A DNA stretch of 64,000 nt from Macrothele yani (taxonomy: Eukaryota; Arthropoda; Arachnida; Araneae; Macrothelidae), in NCBI GenBank assembly GCA_039090855.1, contig CM077005.1, forward strand, positions 20,003,921 through 20,067,920. The letters are read 5' to 3'. Of this stretch, positions 1 through 11,035 are shown in pieces (the first letter of the stretch is position 1; each line of letters starts with the position of its first letter). Under the pieces are notes generated by a model that saw only the letters and a list, made by a program, of their open reading frames with translations, had not been told where the DNA came from and did not search any database. The position numbers and the translations under genes are program-made.

Positions 1-200
1 CATCATGATCTTATTCATAAGGTTTGGGCATGCATACAGGTCAGTAACATTACGCTTTTTTTTTTTTTTTGGCATTCAAAATAAATGAATAAGAGTAGGC
101 CTTTTTAACAGTTTGTATTTCATCGTGCTCATATTCATAAGGTTTAGACACCAAGTCTAGTTAGTATTATTGCACTTTTAATTAGGCATTAAATATTAGC
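1..200. repeat. Two imperfect tandem copies of a ~120-bp unit
   Basis: The block starting at 1 (catcatgatcttattcataa) is repeated with substitutions from 121 (catcgtgctcatattcataa). The copies share the central aggttt segment and the later ggcatt segment. One copy carries a long T run. The repeat may continue to the left of the window. No coding sense is visible. Confidence 0.6.
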
Positions 201-519
201 ACCTATGCCTTTGCGCACATCTGAAACCAAGAAACTTAAATTTTTATACGGCTCCTAAAGTGTTGGTCTGCACTTGTCTGTTTGGCCAGTTGTCCTGTGG
301 CCACTTGTTTTAAACTCCATTTTGATGAATTTGTTTAATTTTTTCCAAAAAGTCCTTTCAGTAAATTGCTCGTTTGATAAATTTGTTTTCGAAGAATTCG
401 AGTTCAACGAATTCATTTTTGGTGAATACACCTGCTCCCCTGCACGACGTGGTTAACCAAGGTTGAGCAGCAGTTGTCCACAAGCTGCTAATCACTTTGA
501 CTAATGCCACGTATTCATT

Positions 520-985
520 AGCATAGTGTAAGGAATGTCGATCTTGGACTGTGGGCCAATAGAAAACTGCTCTGGACTGATGAGTTGATGATGAATACAC
601 AGTCAAACCGATCTGATAACTATTTCTAGGAGTGGCAGATGCTGGGAAAAAGGACCTTTCTGACTGTATTGTACTGACAATGAAGCTTAGTAGAGGTATA
701 GAACTGTTGGTATAGAGATACATGATGGTATAAAGCTGTTTTTTGTAGATCAATTTGGGTCCACTAGTCATTTTGGGCAAAATACAAATGCTGAGCTCTA
801 CCTAGATGTTCTGGACAATTATGCACTATTGACACTATGGCAGTACTTTAGCTAAGGCTCATACCTCTATCAGCAGAACAATGCACCATGTCATATCATG
901 AGGACAAAACCATGAATGCTGAGCTCTACCTACACGTCCTGGACAATTATGCACTACCAACGTTATGGCAGTACTTTAGGGACAC
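520..985 (+). pseudogene. Tc1-like transposase relic
   Basis: Plus-strand reading gives broken pieces of a Tc1-family DDE transposase. A piece near 567-590 resembles LLWTDE, the region of the first catalytic Asp. Near 780-900 the reading runs through LDNYA and then YQQNNAPCH, where the family normally has QQDNAPCH around the second catalytic Asp, so that Asp reads as Asn. Frames change several times and there are stops. The segment encoding LDNYALPTLWQYF occurs again at 912-978 and at 1761-1830, so this relic was locally duplicated or hit by later insertions. It is not a functional gene. Confidence 0.6.
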
Positions 986-1600
986 CCTTCATATCCCACC
1001 AGATGCACAGCAGAACTTTCTTGGAGTGAATATTACATTTCAGTGTTGAAGTCGTTGCTTCACGGAGGTCTACCCAGTGTTTTTGCGTTTGGGATTGTCA
1101 TACCATATCCACTTTTCATCACCCGTAACAATATTCTGCAGGAAAGACTTCCTCAGTTGTTTTTCAACAGATTCAAACACTTCATGACACACTCATCCTA
1201 GTTCCTTTGGCTCAGGTCATGTGGCACCCATTTTCCTTGCTTCTGAATCTTTCTCATTGTGCGTAAACGATTGGAAATGGTTTGTTGAGTTACCCCTATC
1301 TGTTCAGCTAATTCTTTTTGCATTTGAGACAAAACTTCATCCAACAATGCTTGCAGTTCCTCATATGCAACCTTCTGCGGGGCGCCGCTACGTTCTCGAT
1401 CTCCAACATCAAAATCACCTGCTTTAAACCGTCTAAAACAAAACTCACACGTGCTTTTCGATACAATATTTTCCCTCAGAGCAGAACAGATTGATGCACA
1501 TGCTTTTGCAGTACCTTTTCCTTGCTGGAATTCGTAACGAATGCAGTGTCAAATAAATGCAGTATCGCTTGCCATCTTTCACCTACGATGTGCAAGTACA
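985..1600 (-). pseudogene. Mariner transposase fragment, N-terminal half
   Basis: The minus strand, read from about 1577 downward, shows MASDTAFI, then a helix-turn-helix region with CEFCFRRFKAGDFDVGDRER, then a segment corresponding to WVPHDLSQ. The first catalytic motif region (GDEKW type) follows, and the reading ends near 985 at IWWDMKGV. The second and third catalytic residues are missing. Stops and frameshifts interrupt it. It sits between two copies of a Tc1-like segment, so it is probably an insertion into that older relic, but I did not find clear terminal repeats. Confidence 0.6.
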
Positions 1601-1744
1601 TTTGACTGTTGGGCAAACTTCTGTGTCACATTTTATACTCTGGACCAGTTACGGTCACATCACAACAATGCGGGGGCATGTCGGATATGTAAATTAGCAG
1701 TATATGTCACACAAAAAAACACTTAAAAAGTTATTTGTACACCT

Positions 1745-1930
1745 AATATAAGGACAAAACCATGAATTCTGAGATCTACCAAGACATCCTGGACAATTAT
1801 GCACTACCAACATTGTGGCAGTACTTTGCAGAAGGCCCATACCTCTATAAGCATCATAGTGCACCACGTTTAACTGCTTGCATTGTTGCAGATTTGTGTT
1901 AAAAAGTTGGGGCTGGCCAGCCCAAAATCC
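1745..1930 (+). pseudogene. Second Tc1-like transposase fragment
   Basis: Plus-strand reading from the ATG near 1760 gives MNSEIYQDILDNYALPTLWQ and then YFAEGPYLY, the stretch leading to the second catalytic Asp of Tc1-like transposases. The catalytic residue itself is replaced (KHHSAP in place of QQDNAP). It parallels the fragment ending near 978, so the same relic is present on both sides of the mariner piece. Confidence 0.55.
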
Positions 1931-2012
1931 TTTAATCTTTGGGACAAACTGTATCATTGGATGCACAGAATTTTCTGTAAAAAGAATATTTGTACTCATG
2001 CATGTGACCAAA

Positions 2013-2212
2013 CATTAATGATAGGACAGAGTACATCTGCATCTGTATAAGAAATGGTTGTTGACACTACAAGGAAGCATCATATTGCTTCGACTAGCAC
2101 ACATCTAAACATTACATTAATGATAGGACAGAGTACATCTGCACCTGTATGAGAAATGGTTGACACTACAAGGAAGCATCATATTGCTTCGACTAGCACA
2201 CATCTAAAAATT
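2013..2212. repeat. Two tandem copies of a ~102-bp unit
   Basis: The segment from 2013 (cattaatgataggacagagt) recurs from 2115 with few changes. Both copies end in cgactagcacacatctaaa. The main difference is a short internal deletion in the second copy. No coding content is apparent. Confidence 0.8.
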
Positions 2213-2742
2213 ATTCAGATTTCTAAGATACAACAGCTTGGCTTTTAGTTGCTTGGAACTTCACTGTCCTTGTTCCAGTAGCTGTAACAGTATTTCTTGA
2301 GATGTGATACACTCTTTGCAAAGAAATAAACAAACTGTGTGCGAGCTTTGCTCCTGATATACTAACTCTCCTTGATGCTCAGTTCCCATGTGGTGTGGCG
2401 GGCCACCCTTTCATCATTGGTTGTTATTTTTTAATCATTTGCATATTCAGACCTGAGGTACTCACATGCAGAGTTTCATCATGATCAAACAACGTTTTTG
2501 GGGTTGTTGTTTTTTGCAAAGAGTGCATTACATACTTTGAAATACAATACTATGATGTTATAAATTCAAATTTCTCAGCAAAGAAAATAATCCTCTGGGA
2601 ATATTAATAAATGACTGACATACATTCTACTAACCGTTGCCTATTTTAATCGTGTGTCTTTATAAAGCTAGATCAATCAAATGCGGACAATGGCCAAATA
2701 AGTGTCAAACGTAACATTGGGCATTTCTTTAAGTTTTACATA

Positions 2743-2790
2743 TCAGAAAAAGGGGGATGTGCTGTGGTGGGCACATCCCCCTTTTTCTGA
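2743..2790. other. Perfect 20-bp-arm hairpin downstream of TRIAP1
   Basis: Positions 2743-2762 (tcagaaaaagggggatgtgc) are exactly complementary to 2771-2790, with an 8-base loop (tgtggtgg). The hairpin lies 330-380 bp past the TRIAP1 stop codon on the minus strand, so it could be in the 3' untranslated region or just beyond it. It could equally be the remnant of a tiny fold-back element. Nothing identifies a function. Confidence 0.75.
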
Positions 2791-3123
2791 GTTTTCTACA
2801 ATAACTACAATGAATGAAATACTAAATTTTGTCACTAACAGTGGATGTTCAACAATTCTCTAAAAAGATACAGGAAGGGGAAAAAAATGTATGTACTGCA
2901 ACATGAAAAGCGACATAATGTATGTTTGCACCAATGATTTAATGGAAAATATCAAAGCATAACTTACAAGGCAGTGACCCAAAGTATCAAATTTTTTAAC
3001 TGTACAATAATATTCTATGAAAGGTGAAAAGATGAAAAATAACACTATTCCAAATTCTCTTACAGTCCACTCTGTCTGTAATAATAATAATAATAAAAAA
3101 AAAGCATTTATGCTTTGAGTCAG

Positions 3124-3237
3124 CTAACACTTGAACTTTCTTCTTTCACAGATGGTGGTGGTTTTTTTTTCTTTGTCAGTACCAAGAACATCTCTTTCAA
3201 TTTCCCACAGTTCAATTTTTTGTTTTGTTATAGCAAC
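3124..3237 (-). CDS. TRIAP1: TRIAP1 last coding exon
   Basis: Reading the minus strand from an acceptor AG (3238-3239, preceded by a pyrimidine-rich ttcttat) gives VAITKQKIELWEIERDVLGT, then DKEKK, and a stop at 3124-3126. This joins in phase 0 to the Arg codon that ends the exon at 10731. It corresponds to the C-terminal helix of TRIAP1/Mdm35 proteins after the second CX9C motif (human: VQKAIKEKEI-like). The joined protein is 88 residues, against 76 in human. The reading of the last dozen residues depends on a run of nine T at 3162-3170. With eight, the frame would change to PPPSVKEESSS and stop at 3120-3122, which looks more like the usual tail. A length error or polymorphism there is possible. 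The 3' untranslated region was not delimited. Confidence 0.87.
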   Translation of the reverse strand, partial: VAITKQKIELWEIERDVLGTDKEKKTTTICERRKFKC

Positions 3238-3823
3238 CTATAAGAAGTGAAATTTAAAATAAACATTAATTGTAAAAACTGAATATATAATAACTGTAAA
3301 TAAACAACTGTGATTGACAAACTGATTTTTGGGTTTTCATACTATAAGATCCTGAAGGGATGAAACAAAATAAATGGGGAGCAATAATATAAAAATATGA
3401 TAAATGAAAAAAACATGAGCAAAGCCATGAAAACTTCATGTGCAAACCAGTGAATTGATTAAACTAATTCAGAGGGAAAGATGAATTGCCTTGTTCTAAT
3501 AATAACTGTTATTTAATTTGTCTTCAGCAATAATAAGGCAGCCCAATCAGCATTTAATGAATATCATTTTCCCACCTAAGATGGAACATCCTGAGTTGTT
3601 TAGGATTTGAGAGTTTACATTTTCATTGGCACTGTGTTATCTACAGCTAAAAGAAAAATTGTTTCAGTGTGTTATCTACCACACAAACCAATTCAACACA
3701 TGCTCATCAGTGATGCAAATTAAATTCTGAAAATCTAATGCACCATGTACCAGCCTCAAGTAAATATACAGTGCAGCTATTAAGACTGAATTAAAAAAAA
3801 AATGGAAAAGCAGGAAAACTAAG

Positions 3824-5080
3824 GTGAATATATTTTACTCCTGCGTTAAAACAGAATCTCGGCAGAGTGAGTGCAATATTGGTGTATGGAATACTAGAGG
3901 TATAAATGACAAGATGAATGAGGTAATTGAAGAGATGAATAAGTATAGATTGGATGTGCTGTGTGTAAGTGAAACCAAAAAGAAGGAAATTGGGATAGAA
4001 GAAGTGAACAGAACGGTGAGTGTGTGGTCTGGAGTATTGGATAATGTGAGAGGACAGGCTGGTGTAGGTATGATTTTAAGTGAAAAGATGAAGAACAACT
4101 TGATTCACTATAGTTGCATAAGTGAAGAATTATTTGGATTAGTTTGAAAGTGAAACTTCAGAGAATAGTAATTGTTGTAGTGTATGCTCCTTGTGACTCA
4201 GAACCTTCTGATAGGAAGGAAGATTTCTGGAATGAGCTGAAAGCTGTTTTGTGCCAGTTTGGTGCTAATGAGAAAGTTATAATAGCAGGGGATTTCAATG
4301 CTGCTGTAGGTGTGCAGAATGCAATTCTGACAATGTTCTGGGTAAGTTTAATGATCCTTGTATGAATGATAATGGTAAAACATTAATTGAATTCTGCATT
4401 GAGAATGGTTTGTGTGTCTAATACGTTTTTTTAAAAAACAAGTATATCCACACTTATACTTTGGAAAATCACACTCTTGGTCAAAAGAGTGCGACAGATT
4501 TTGTTGTCTACCATCAGCGTCTGAAACACTTAGTCGCCATGGGTGTTGAATATTTTTATACATGTGTGATGCTAAAATAGATAATGCTGGTTTATGTCTT
4601 GGTGATATCCGTGTGTGCAGATTGCTGTATGCTGATGACACTGTCCTGTTGGCAGAGAGCAAAAATGAGTTGCAGAGTATGTTGTCCCGGATGTATGAAG
4701 TTTGCATGAAATTCAAATTGAGTATAAATAAGGGGAAAACCAAAATTATAGTTTTTGCGAAAGGAACTGGTAGCACTAAATGTAATTAATGTAAGTCTAA
4801 ATGGCTCAGTGACTGGCCAGGTGAATGAGTTTGTGTATTTAGGAAGCATGTTTGACAGAGAGAACAAATTGGATAGCGAAATTAGTAGGCAAGTGAATTC
4901 TTCATTGAAAGTCAGGGCTGCTCTGGGAGGTTTTCACAGGAATGATGGGTTCTCAAGAGAGTCCCACATGGCTGTGTATGTGTAATTGTTCCTACTCTGT
5001 TGTATGGCAGTGAAACCTGGGTACTACAGAAGTAACATAGAAGCCATTTGTGTGTTGGAGAATTGCATTACTTATTGGGG
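3824..5080 (+). pseudogene. LINE-A copy 1: endonuclease plus partial RT, internally deleted
   Basis: A non-LTR retrotransposon relic. From about 3878 it reads NIGVWNTRGINDKMNEVIEE, then LDVLCVSETKKKE, an apurinic-type endonuclease start. The endonuclease motif GDFNA follows near 4291-4305. Near 4560 it jumps to the late part of the reverse transcriptase, with the catalytic YADDTVLLAES near 4628-4660 and INKGKTK downstream. Most of the RT fingers and palm are missing. After 4790 the frame changes but homology to other copies continues (VNEFVYLGSMFDRENKLD) to about 5080. The same family recurs at 8730, 11036, 13135, 29509 and 61068. I leave its clade open. Confidence 0.85.
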
Positions 5081-5989
5081 GGGGGGGGATGGCAACAAAG
5101 TGTTGAATCTTGCATTTCCCTCTCTAATGTATACAACCATGACATTTAGGTATTGGTCACATGCCTGCCAACTAAATAGATTTAATGTATGTATTTTGTT
5201 TCAGGAAAATTAAATATATAGTACAATATAATGTAAGGGGTAAAATTGCTGATGTGGTCATATGCATAGAAAATCACTCACCTTAGTACAGAACGATGGC
5301 TTTAATCAAATGTCTTTATAAGATAACAATGTTGTATGGAAATGAAATCTTGAAGGTTTGAAAAACTTCAGACATGTTTGTTGATAAGTAATAAAATTTT
5401 GATGAAGAATAAATGTTCTTTCTTGATTTGACACAAAATTATTAATGAAGAAATATGATAAATGCTTGCGAAAACGTTAGACATTTTGTAGATAAATAAT
5501 ATAAAAGTCATTCACAACTAATTAAATTTCATTTTCTTAAGTTGTTTCTGTCTAACATTTTGTACTAACCTTCTTTTAGGAATTAGCCAGCTAGAGTTTT
5601 CTTTCTCTTGAACCAATTCATTTGATTTTAATTTGCTGCATAAGTTATTAGAGATATTTAGCACCTTTCACCTTCTTTTCATTTCTTCTTATATTCTGAA
5701 TATGATGATTTCATATTTTGGCATAAATCTCTATTTACAGTGTCATGCAAATAATCGTTTTCCTTAAAAAATTCCAAGACTGACATATCCTGATTCAGTC
5801 GCTTATATTTCATGGTTTGAACAGATGAAAATGTTTCCATTTTCATGTTGTATCAAGTACATCTCCCATCATACTAAAGGAATTTTCCACTTGAGAGCCA
5901 GGAAAACAACTCAATAATGCCTTCATTATTTTTGAGAGGGCACTGAATTTGTTTAACTTAAAATGTGCATGTTTTGGGATTTACTAAAA

Positions 5990-6863
5990 TTTATTTATGT
6001 AAATATTAAACTGGAGCACATCACTGCATCCAAAGTATAAAATTACTGACATTTAACAACAACACAGGGTAGTGGGAACATCGCTCAAGCAGGGATTACG
6101 ATTACCGGAGAAATCTCGCTTTGCCGACTTCCGTTTTCTGACATTTTCCCACCGTTTTTCAGGCTAAAATACAAATATTTATGCATTAAAATGAATTTTA
6201 ATAACAATACTGTGCAGAAGAAACATCGCGAGAAAATAAATTAGGATTATGGCGAAAAATCTTCACTCCGTTTAACTTCCGTTTTCGAAAGTTTTGAAAG
6301 ATGAAATACCGTCCCCAGATGGAAAAGAACCCTCCCTTTCTCCCCCCAAATAGCTTCTTTTCACTTTTACAGCGATCTCAAGAATGACCCAAATGCGACA
6401 GAAAAAGCGGAAATCTGCGAATTTACAAAATGTCATCATGTATGAGTAAGAAGTAACTAAGAAATGGAAAAACACGAATTTTATGGAAAATGAAAGTGAA
6501 AAATCGATACTGCGTTGCTCACTCTGCCGTGAAACAATTTTACGGGACACGGAAATGGCGCGGATTCCACCACAGACGGATTAAATACCGATCTAGAAAT
6601 TTACCTTCGTTTAATAAAGGGAAAGGGGCAAAAACGATTGCTCTCTATTGATTAAGGTTTACTGACAGAAAGAAACTTGAGTTGGTGTAAAAAAAAAAAA
6701 AAAAAGCTGAGCGTTTTAACCAGGTAAAAAAATCAGAAGGTGCGGCAAAGAAGTGTGAATATAACACATAATGAGAAGGGCATACTTGTTCACCATAATT
6801 TATTTACATAATTATTAAACTAGAGTACATCACTGTCTCTGTATTCATAATGCAAAATTACTG
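5990..6863. repeat. ~60-bp direct repeats flanking an ~750-bp hAT-like segment
   Basis: The sequence at about 5990-6056 (containing ttaaactggagcacatcact) is repeated imperfectly at about 6799-6863 (ttaaactagagtacatcact). Between them, 6060-6600 shares phrases, in reverse complement, with the interior of the hAT element at 17378-20542. One example is the segment near 6310-6330 (gtccccagatgg), which matches 18685-18700 inverted. The arrangement suggests a mobile-element fragment within a locally duplicated target, but the ends are not clean. Confidence 0.5.
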
Positions 6864-6982
6864 AATTCAAAACAAAATTAAATGATTTTAAAAGGCATTG
6901 TTTCAAACAGTTTTTTTTCTTGTTTTGTTTTATTTTACTTACTAGAACAACAACTCAAGTTTCTTTCTGTCAGTAAACCTTG
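6651..6982. repeat. ~29-bp perfect inverted repeat with ~270-bp spacer
   Basis: The arm near 6653-6682 (ttactgacagaaagaaactt and flanks) is exactly complementary to the arm near 6953-6982 (aagtttctttctgtcagtaa and flanks). The arms face each other in the TRIAP1 intron. They could be terminal repeats of a short non-autonomous element. I found no clear target duplication. Confidence 0.65.
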
Positions 6983-7839
6983 CTTTTTTTCACAGCAAGT
7001 TCCACAGCCATATTTGTCTTTTGTTGACTCTACAGCTGCACAGAATCCATAGCTTAATTTTTCTTTCTGCTGATATCTTTCCCTTCTCATTTCTTTATTG
7101 TCGCTTCTCTTTAATTTTTTTTTTATGGTTGGTTGGTTGGTGGATTGTCATGGTGCAAGAGACACGTTTGGCCAAAGAGTGCCAAACACAAGGCAATTAA
7201 ACAAACAGTATTAAAAATGTGGTATAATGCTTAAAATCAGGCTGATTCCATAAAAGGGAAAAATTAGAATGATGAAAAGTGTAAAAACTACATACGTTTA
7301 AAAAAATATATATGTTTTAAAAAAAACCAGTGAACGTATCGCAGTGGTCATCTAGAGGCCGCTGCAGCGTCGACAAATGAGAATGAAAGAAGTGAAAACA
7401 AACAGCACAAAAACAAATTTTTCTAATGCCCTCAGATGACAAATATTAAACAGAAGTTCACAGCTTACCCCACTTCTTAAGGCCAAAAGTTCTTTTTCTG
7501 AAGCACTTATTTGCCTCAAAGTATCAGATTCACCTCCTGTGTGTAACTCTTCTTATGGCACTCAGTTCCACTTTCTTTTCCTATACTACATTGTTCAACA
7601 AGCTGTTCAGTTTGGAACATTTTTAAAACTAATATTTCAAAGGGATACTAAAAGCACTTTCTTTTAAACCTTGGAACAGTAAAATGATCATTAACTGTAA
7701 CTAAGAGGAATAACCCACTTCTGAAAACTTTTGTACATTTGAAGCAGCATAAAGCACCTTCACTCAACAATAGATAGCAGATGACTGAGACTGACTAGTA
7801 GTGCAATCCAGTTGAATCCTTGTACACAGAAGGATGACT

Positions 7840-7955
7840 CATGTTGAATCAACTCATGCTTTTAGATTGCTGGGTACATGCTAACTCACCTTATGCTTTC
7901 AAATTGCTGATATATGCTGAGTCACTTCATGCTTTCAAATTGCTGGTACAGCTAG
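7840..7955. repeat. Three tandem copies of a ~36-bp unit
   Basis: Three successive units start at atgcttttagattgctgg, atgctttcaaattgctgata and atgctttcaaattgctggta. They create an open reading frame by chance of period (36 is a multiple of three) with a repeated FKLL pattern. I do not regard it as a gene. Confidence 0.7.
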
Positions 7956-8729
7956 TTTTTTTTATCCCCCTTGCCTCAAAGTATTCCATCCAGTTAAAAA
8001 AAAAACTAATTCTTTCAAAACAATTTTTAAATTGAATCATGACTAATTCAATTTGATTTTTTCATTATCAAATTTATACCAAGCCTGTAAAGTTTTGCAT
8101 TGAACAGTACAATATTTTAAATTATTTGACTAGTCTACATTTATTCTATATTAGGCCAAATTATCACATACAGGTAATTATCTATTATGATGAATAAGTG
8201 TCTGCATAGAATGTGTCAAATTATAAGTTAAAATAACTATATTAGCAATCAAAATCCCGCTATTCTTCTTTCACAGCCTTTTAGACTATACTTTTAGGTT
8301 CAATAAAAAAAAAAAAAAAGCACTCTGGTAACTCCTGTGCTTTATGCCATAATACTCACTTAATGAAGCAATGTCTTTACACTTAAAAAATTGTTAATAA
8401 AAAAATTTAATAAATTGAAGTGTCTCTTAGAGGTAGGCAAGATTTATATATTTTTTTCTGAAATGTTCATACTTTGCTTGACATGTGGTAAAAATTTGGT
8501 AGTGATATGTTGCTTAGACACAGAACTATGAATTTTTTTCTCAAATACTGCATTTAAAAGTAAAGTCTCGGAAACGTCATCAACGTGCAATTTCCCAAAA
8601 CTTTGACATTTTATATCTCAGAAACTATGTGACCTAGAAGGAAAATTTTTACATGGATTAGTAACTTGGTAGCAGTAACAAGTAAAAAATGTTTCATGAA
8701 AATCTGAGTTGGTGGGTCATTTCAAAATT

Positions 8730-10316
8730 AAGCTGGGTGATCTGACATGGATGACCCATCTGTCTGTTGGTAAGAAAGTTTTTGCTGCCTTCATAGATTT
8801 AGAGAAAGCTTATGACCGAGTAAATACGACACTTTTGTGGAAGGTATTGAATGAATATGGTGTTACTGGGAATCTACTTAATAGTGTAAAAGCCATGTAT
8901 GCTGGCAATAGAGCTTGTGTACGAGTGAATGGTGTTTTATCAAAATAGTTTTCTATTGGTGCAGGAGTCAGACAAGGTTGTGTAATGTCACCATGTGGCT
9001 GTTTAATATATTTATGGATGAGTGCATGCATGATGCTAAAATAGATAATATTATGATAATTAACACAGCAATCAGACATCGCCGAATTGACTGTAATTAC
9101 TGTTTCACACACAAATTAAATCACATCAGAAAACTTGAAAATTTTATCGCCGTGGAGTGCGAAAAATTACACTTTTTTTTTCAAAATTGAACCTAAATTT
9201 CATTGTCGTGGAGTGGGAAATTTTCAAGTTTTTTGATGTGATTTAATTCATGTGTGAAACAGTAATTACAGTCAATTTGGCAATGTCTGATTGCTGTGTT
9301 AATTATCATGATGTATTTATTACATATTATGAGAAGAATATATCTTCAACTCTGAACAGATAATATTAGTTTATGTCTTGGTAATATCTGTATGAGCAGA
9401 TTGCTGTATGCTGATGACACTGTCCTGTTGGAAGAGAGCAAAAGTGAGTTGCAGAGTATGTTGTCCCGGATATACAGTTTGCATGAAATTCAAACTGAGT
9501 ATAAATAAGGGAAAACCCAAAGTTATGGTTTTTGAGAGAAGAACTGGTAGCACTGAATGTAATGCAAGTCTAAATGGCACAGTGATTGACCAGGTGAGTG
9601 AGTTTGTGTACTTAGAAAGCATGTTTGACAGAGAGAACAAATTGGATGGTGAAATTATTAGGCAAGTGAATTCTTCATTGAAAATCATGGCTGCTTTGGA
9701 AGGTTTTCACAGGAATGATGGGTTCTCTCTCAAGAGAGTCCCACATGGCTGTGTATGAAAGTGTAATTGTTCCTACTCTGATGTATGGCAGTGAAACCTA
9801 GGTACTACAGAAGAAACGTAGGAGTTGTTAGTGTGCTGAAGAAATGCGTTACTTACGACAGTTTGTGTCAAGACACGTTCTGATTGTGTGAGAAATGAGA
9901 TGTGTTGCAGTTGTGTAATATGAAGCAAAATGTTGTTAGCAAAGAGGAGACTAATATGCTTCAGTGCTTTGGCCATGTTGAAAGAATGAGTGATGAGATG
10001 CTTACTAAGAAAATCTTTTTAGCCCAAGTGGAAGGAAGGAAAGACAGAGGAAGGCCAAGGAAGTCATGGGTGGATCAGATTCAGGAGTGTCTGCACGAGA
10101 AAAAGTTAAGAGTGTGAAGTATAGAAGATCTTGTGTACGGCGTGTGATGGATGTCAGAGAAGCCCGAGTTGTATGTCAAGATCGCTGTAAATGGAGAAGT
10201 TTGATACGGCAACAGTAAGTAAAAATTATCTGATAGTTTGTATTTCTTTGTGGAGCTAACCTATGAATCTCAGAGAACAGCTGAGTGATATGTATGTATG
10301 TATGTATCTTTCACGC
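8730..10316 (+). pseudogene. LINE-A copy 2: RT to 3' end, split by a palindromic insertion
   Basis: Reads the middle and end of the LINE-A reverse transcriptase. VFAAFIDLEKAYDRVN (RT motif A region) is near 8778-8825, NLLNSVKAMYAGNRACVRVN follows near 8870-8930, then the IGAGVRQGC region near 8955-8985. The YADD block resumes near 9405-9440, after an insertion. The C-terminal part has FGHVERMSDE and then GRPRKSWVDQIQECL near 9970-10095, typical of the region after the RT domain. The non-coding 3' end (gagctaacct, gaatctcagagaacagct) finishes in a TATG microsatellite at 10290-10315, the likely priming tail. It is 5'-truncated and carries stops and frameshifts. Confidence 0.88.
9054..9357. mobile_element. 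Palindromic MITE-like insertion inside LINE-A copy 2
   Basis: A 304-bp insertion interrupts the LINE reading. It is flanked by an exact 11-bp duplication (agataatatta, 9043-9053 and 9358-9368). From 9054 to 9308 it is a long inverted repeat: the outer arms begin tgataattaacacag and end ctgtgttaattatca, and the inner part is also complementary around 9165-9200. About 49 bp of non-palindromic sequence lies at the right end. It has no coding capacity. An 11-bp duplication is longer than usual for a Tc1 or hAT MITE, so its class is uncertain. Confidence 0.75.
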
Positions 10317-10730
10317 TGGCACCTGAAAACCCTTCTGGGGACAAACAGTTGTCAATTCCTGCACTAGACTATGCATAAAACACAGTAACATCAGAGCAAC
10401 TCCACAGATATTATTTGTACTCTAGGGTTAGAGCACCATGACATATGATCCCCATACTAACATGCACACAAGGCTTTTATAGATGGTGTTTTGGTGCTGC
10501 CTTTGGTGTACTACCTTCTGTGCACATTACCAGTCATGTGGGTGCAGTTTTATCTCCATAAGGATATTACATGGATTTGCACACTAAAAACAGTTTTTTT
10601 TTTAATTTGTTTTAAATAACACACAAACTGTGATCATGGTTTAAAAAAAAACAAAAAAAACAATTATACAAAAATGCTTAGATATCAGTTGCTTAAATAC
10701 ATAAAAGGAATGATAATAAAATATAATTAC

Positions 10731-10883
10731 CCTAATACAATCTTTGTATTCCTTAAAAAGATCTTCACACTTATTAGCACCACCAGGGTGACGGTTCTTG
10801 AGGAACTCTTCAGTAAACCAGGCATTGAAACAGGAATCATAACGCTGTTTCAGCTCATTGCATTCTTTGCTAATGCTGTCCAT
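10731..10883 (-). CDS. TRIAP1: TRIAP1 first coding exon (twin CX9C domain)
   Basis: The ATG is at 10881-10883 on the minus strand. The 51 codons read MDSISKECNELKQRYDSCFN, then AWFTEEFLKN and CEDLFKEYKDCIR, followed at once by a GT donor (gtaatt). The twin CX9C motifs are Cys8/Cys18 and Cys39/Cys49, the hallmark of this small helix-hairpin-helix family. In known members (human TRIAP1, yeast Mdm35) the protein is imported and oxidised by the MIA40 pathway. In the mitochondrial intermembrane space it pairs with PRELI/Ups-type lipid carriers to move phosphatidic acid for cardiolipin synthesis. The exon continues at 3237. The start is secure because homologues begin at the same place (M-[ND]-S). 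A LINE-A 3' end lies only about 150 bp upstream (11036), so the promoter must be very short, inside the LINE, or beyond an upstream non-coding exon. Confidence 0.93.
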
Positions 10884-11035
10884 GGTAAGGAGTGAATTCT
10901 CTTATTTAATTCCCCTAAAAAAATCATAGCTTTGACTTATTTAAAAATTTATGCACAATATAAATCAACAAATTTTGAAACAACACATTGCACTTGATCT
11001 CAGCTTACACAGTGACAAAAATAATGTTACTTTTC

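Larger units (their letters stand above)
3238..10730 (-). other. TRIAP1: TRIAP1 intron, 7.5 kb, LINE-rich
   Basis: The intron has a GT donor at 10729-10730 (gtaatt on the minus strand) and an AG acceptor at 3238-3239, phase 0. It contains two sense-opposed LINE-A relics (3824-5080 and 8730-10316), a palindromic insertion, an inverted repeat and a short tandem repeat. The remainder, including 5090-5990, 6990-7830 and 7960-8700, is AT-rich sequence in which I recognise no gene. A GGTT-repeat next to a T run at 7115-7145 might be the tail of an unidentified retroposon. Confidence 0.8.

Noticed and set aside
7841..8035. Short frame with repeated FKLL pattern
   Set aside because: It arises from three 36-bp tandem units and has no further support.
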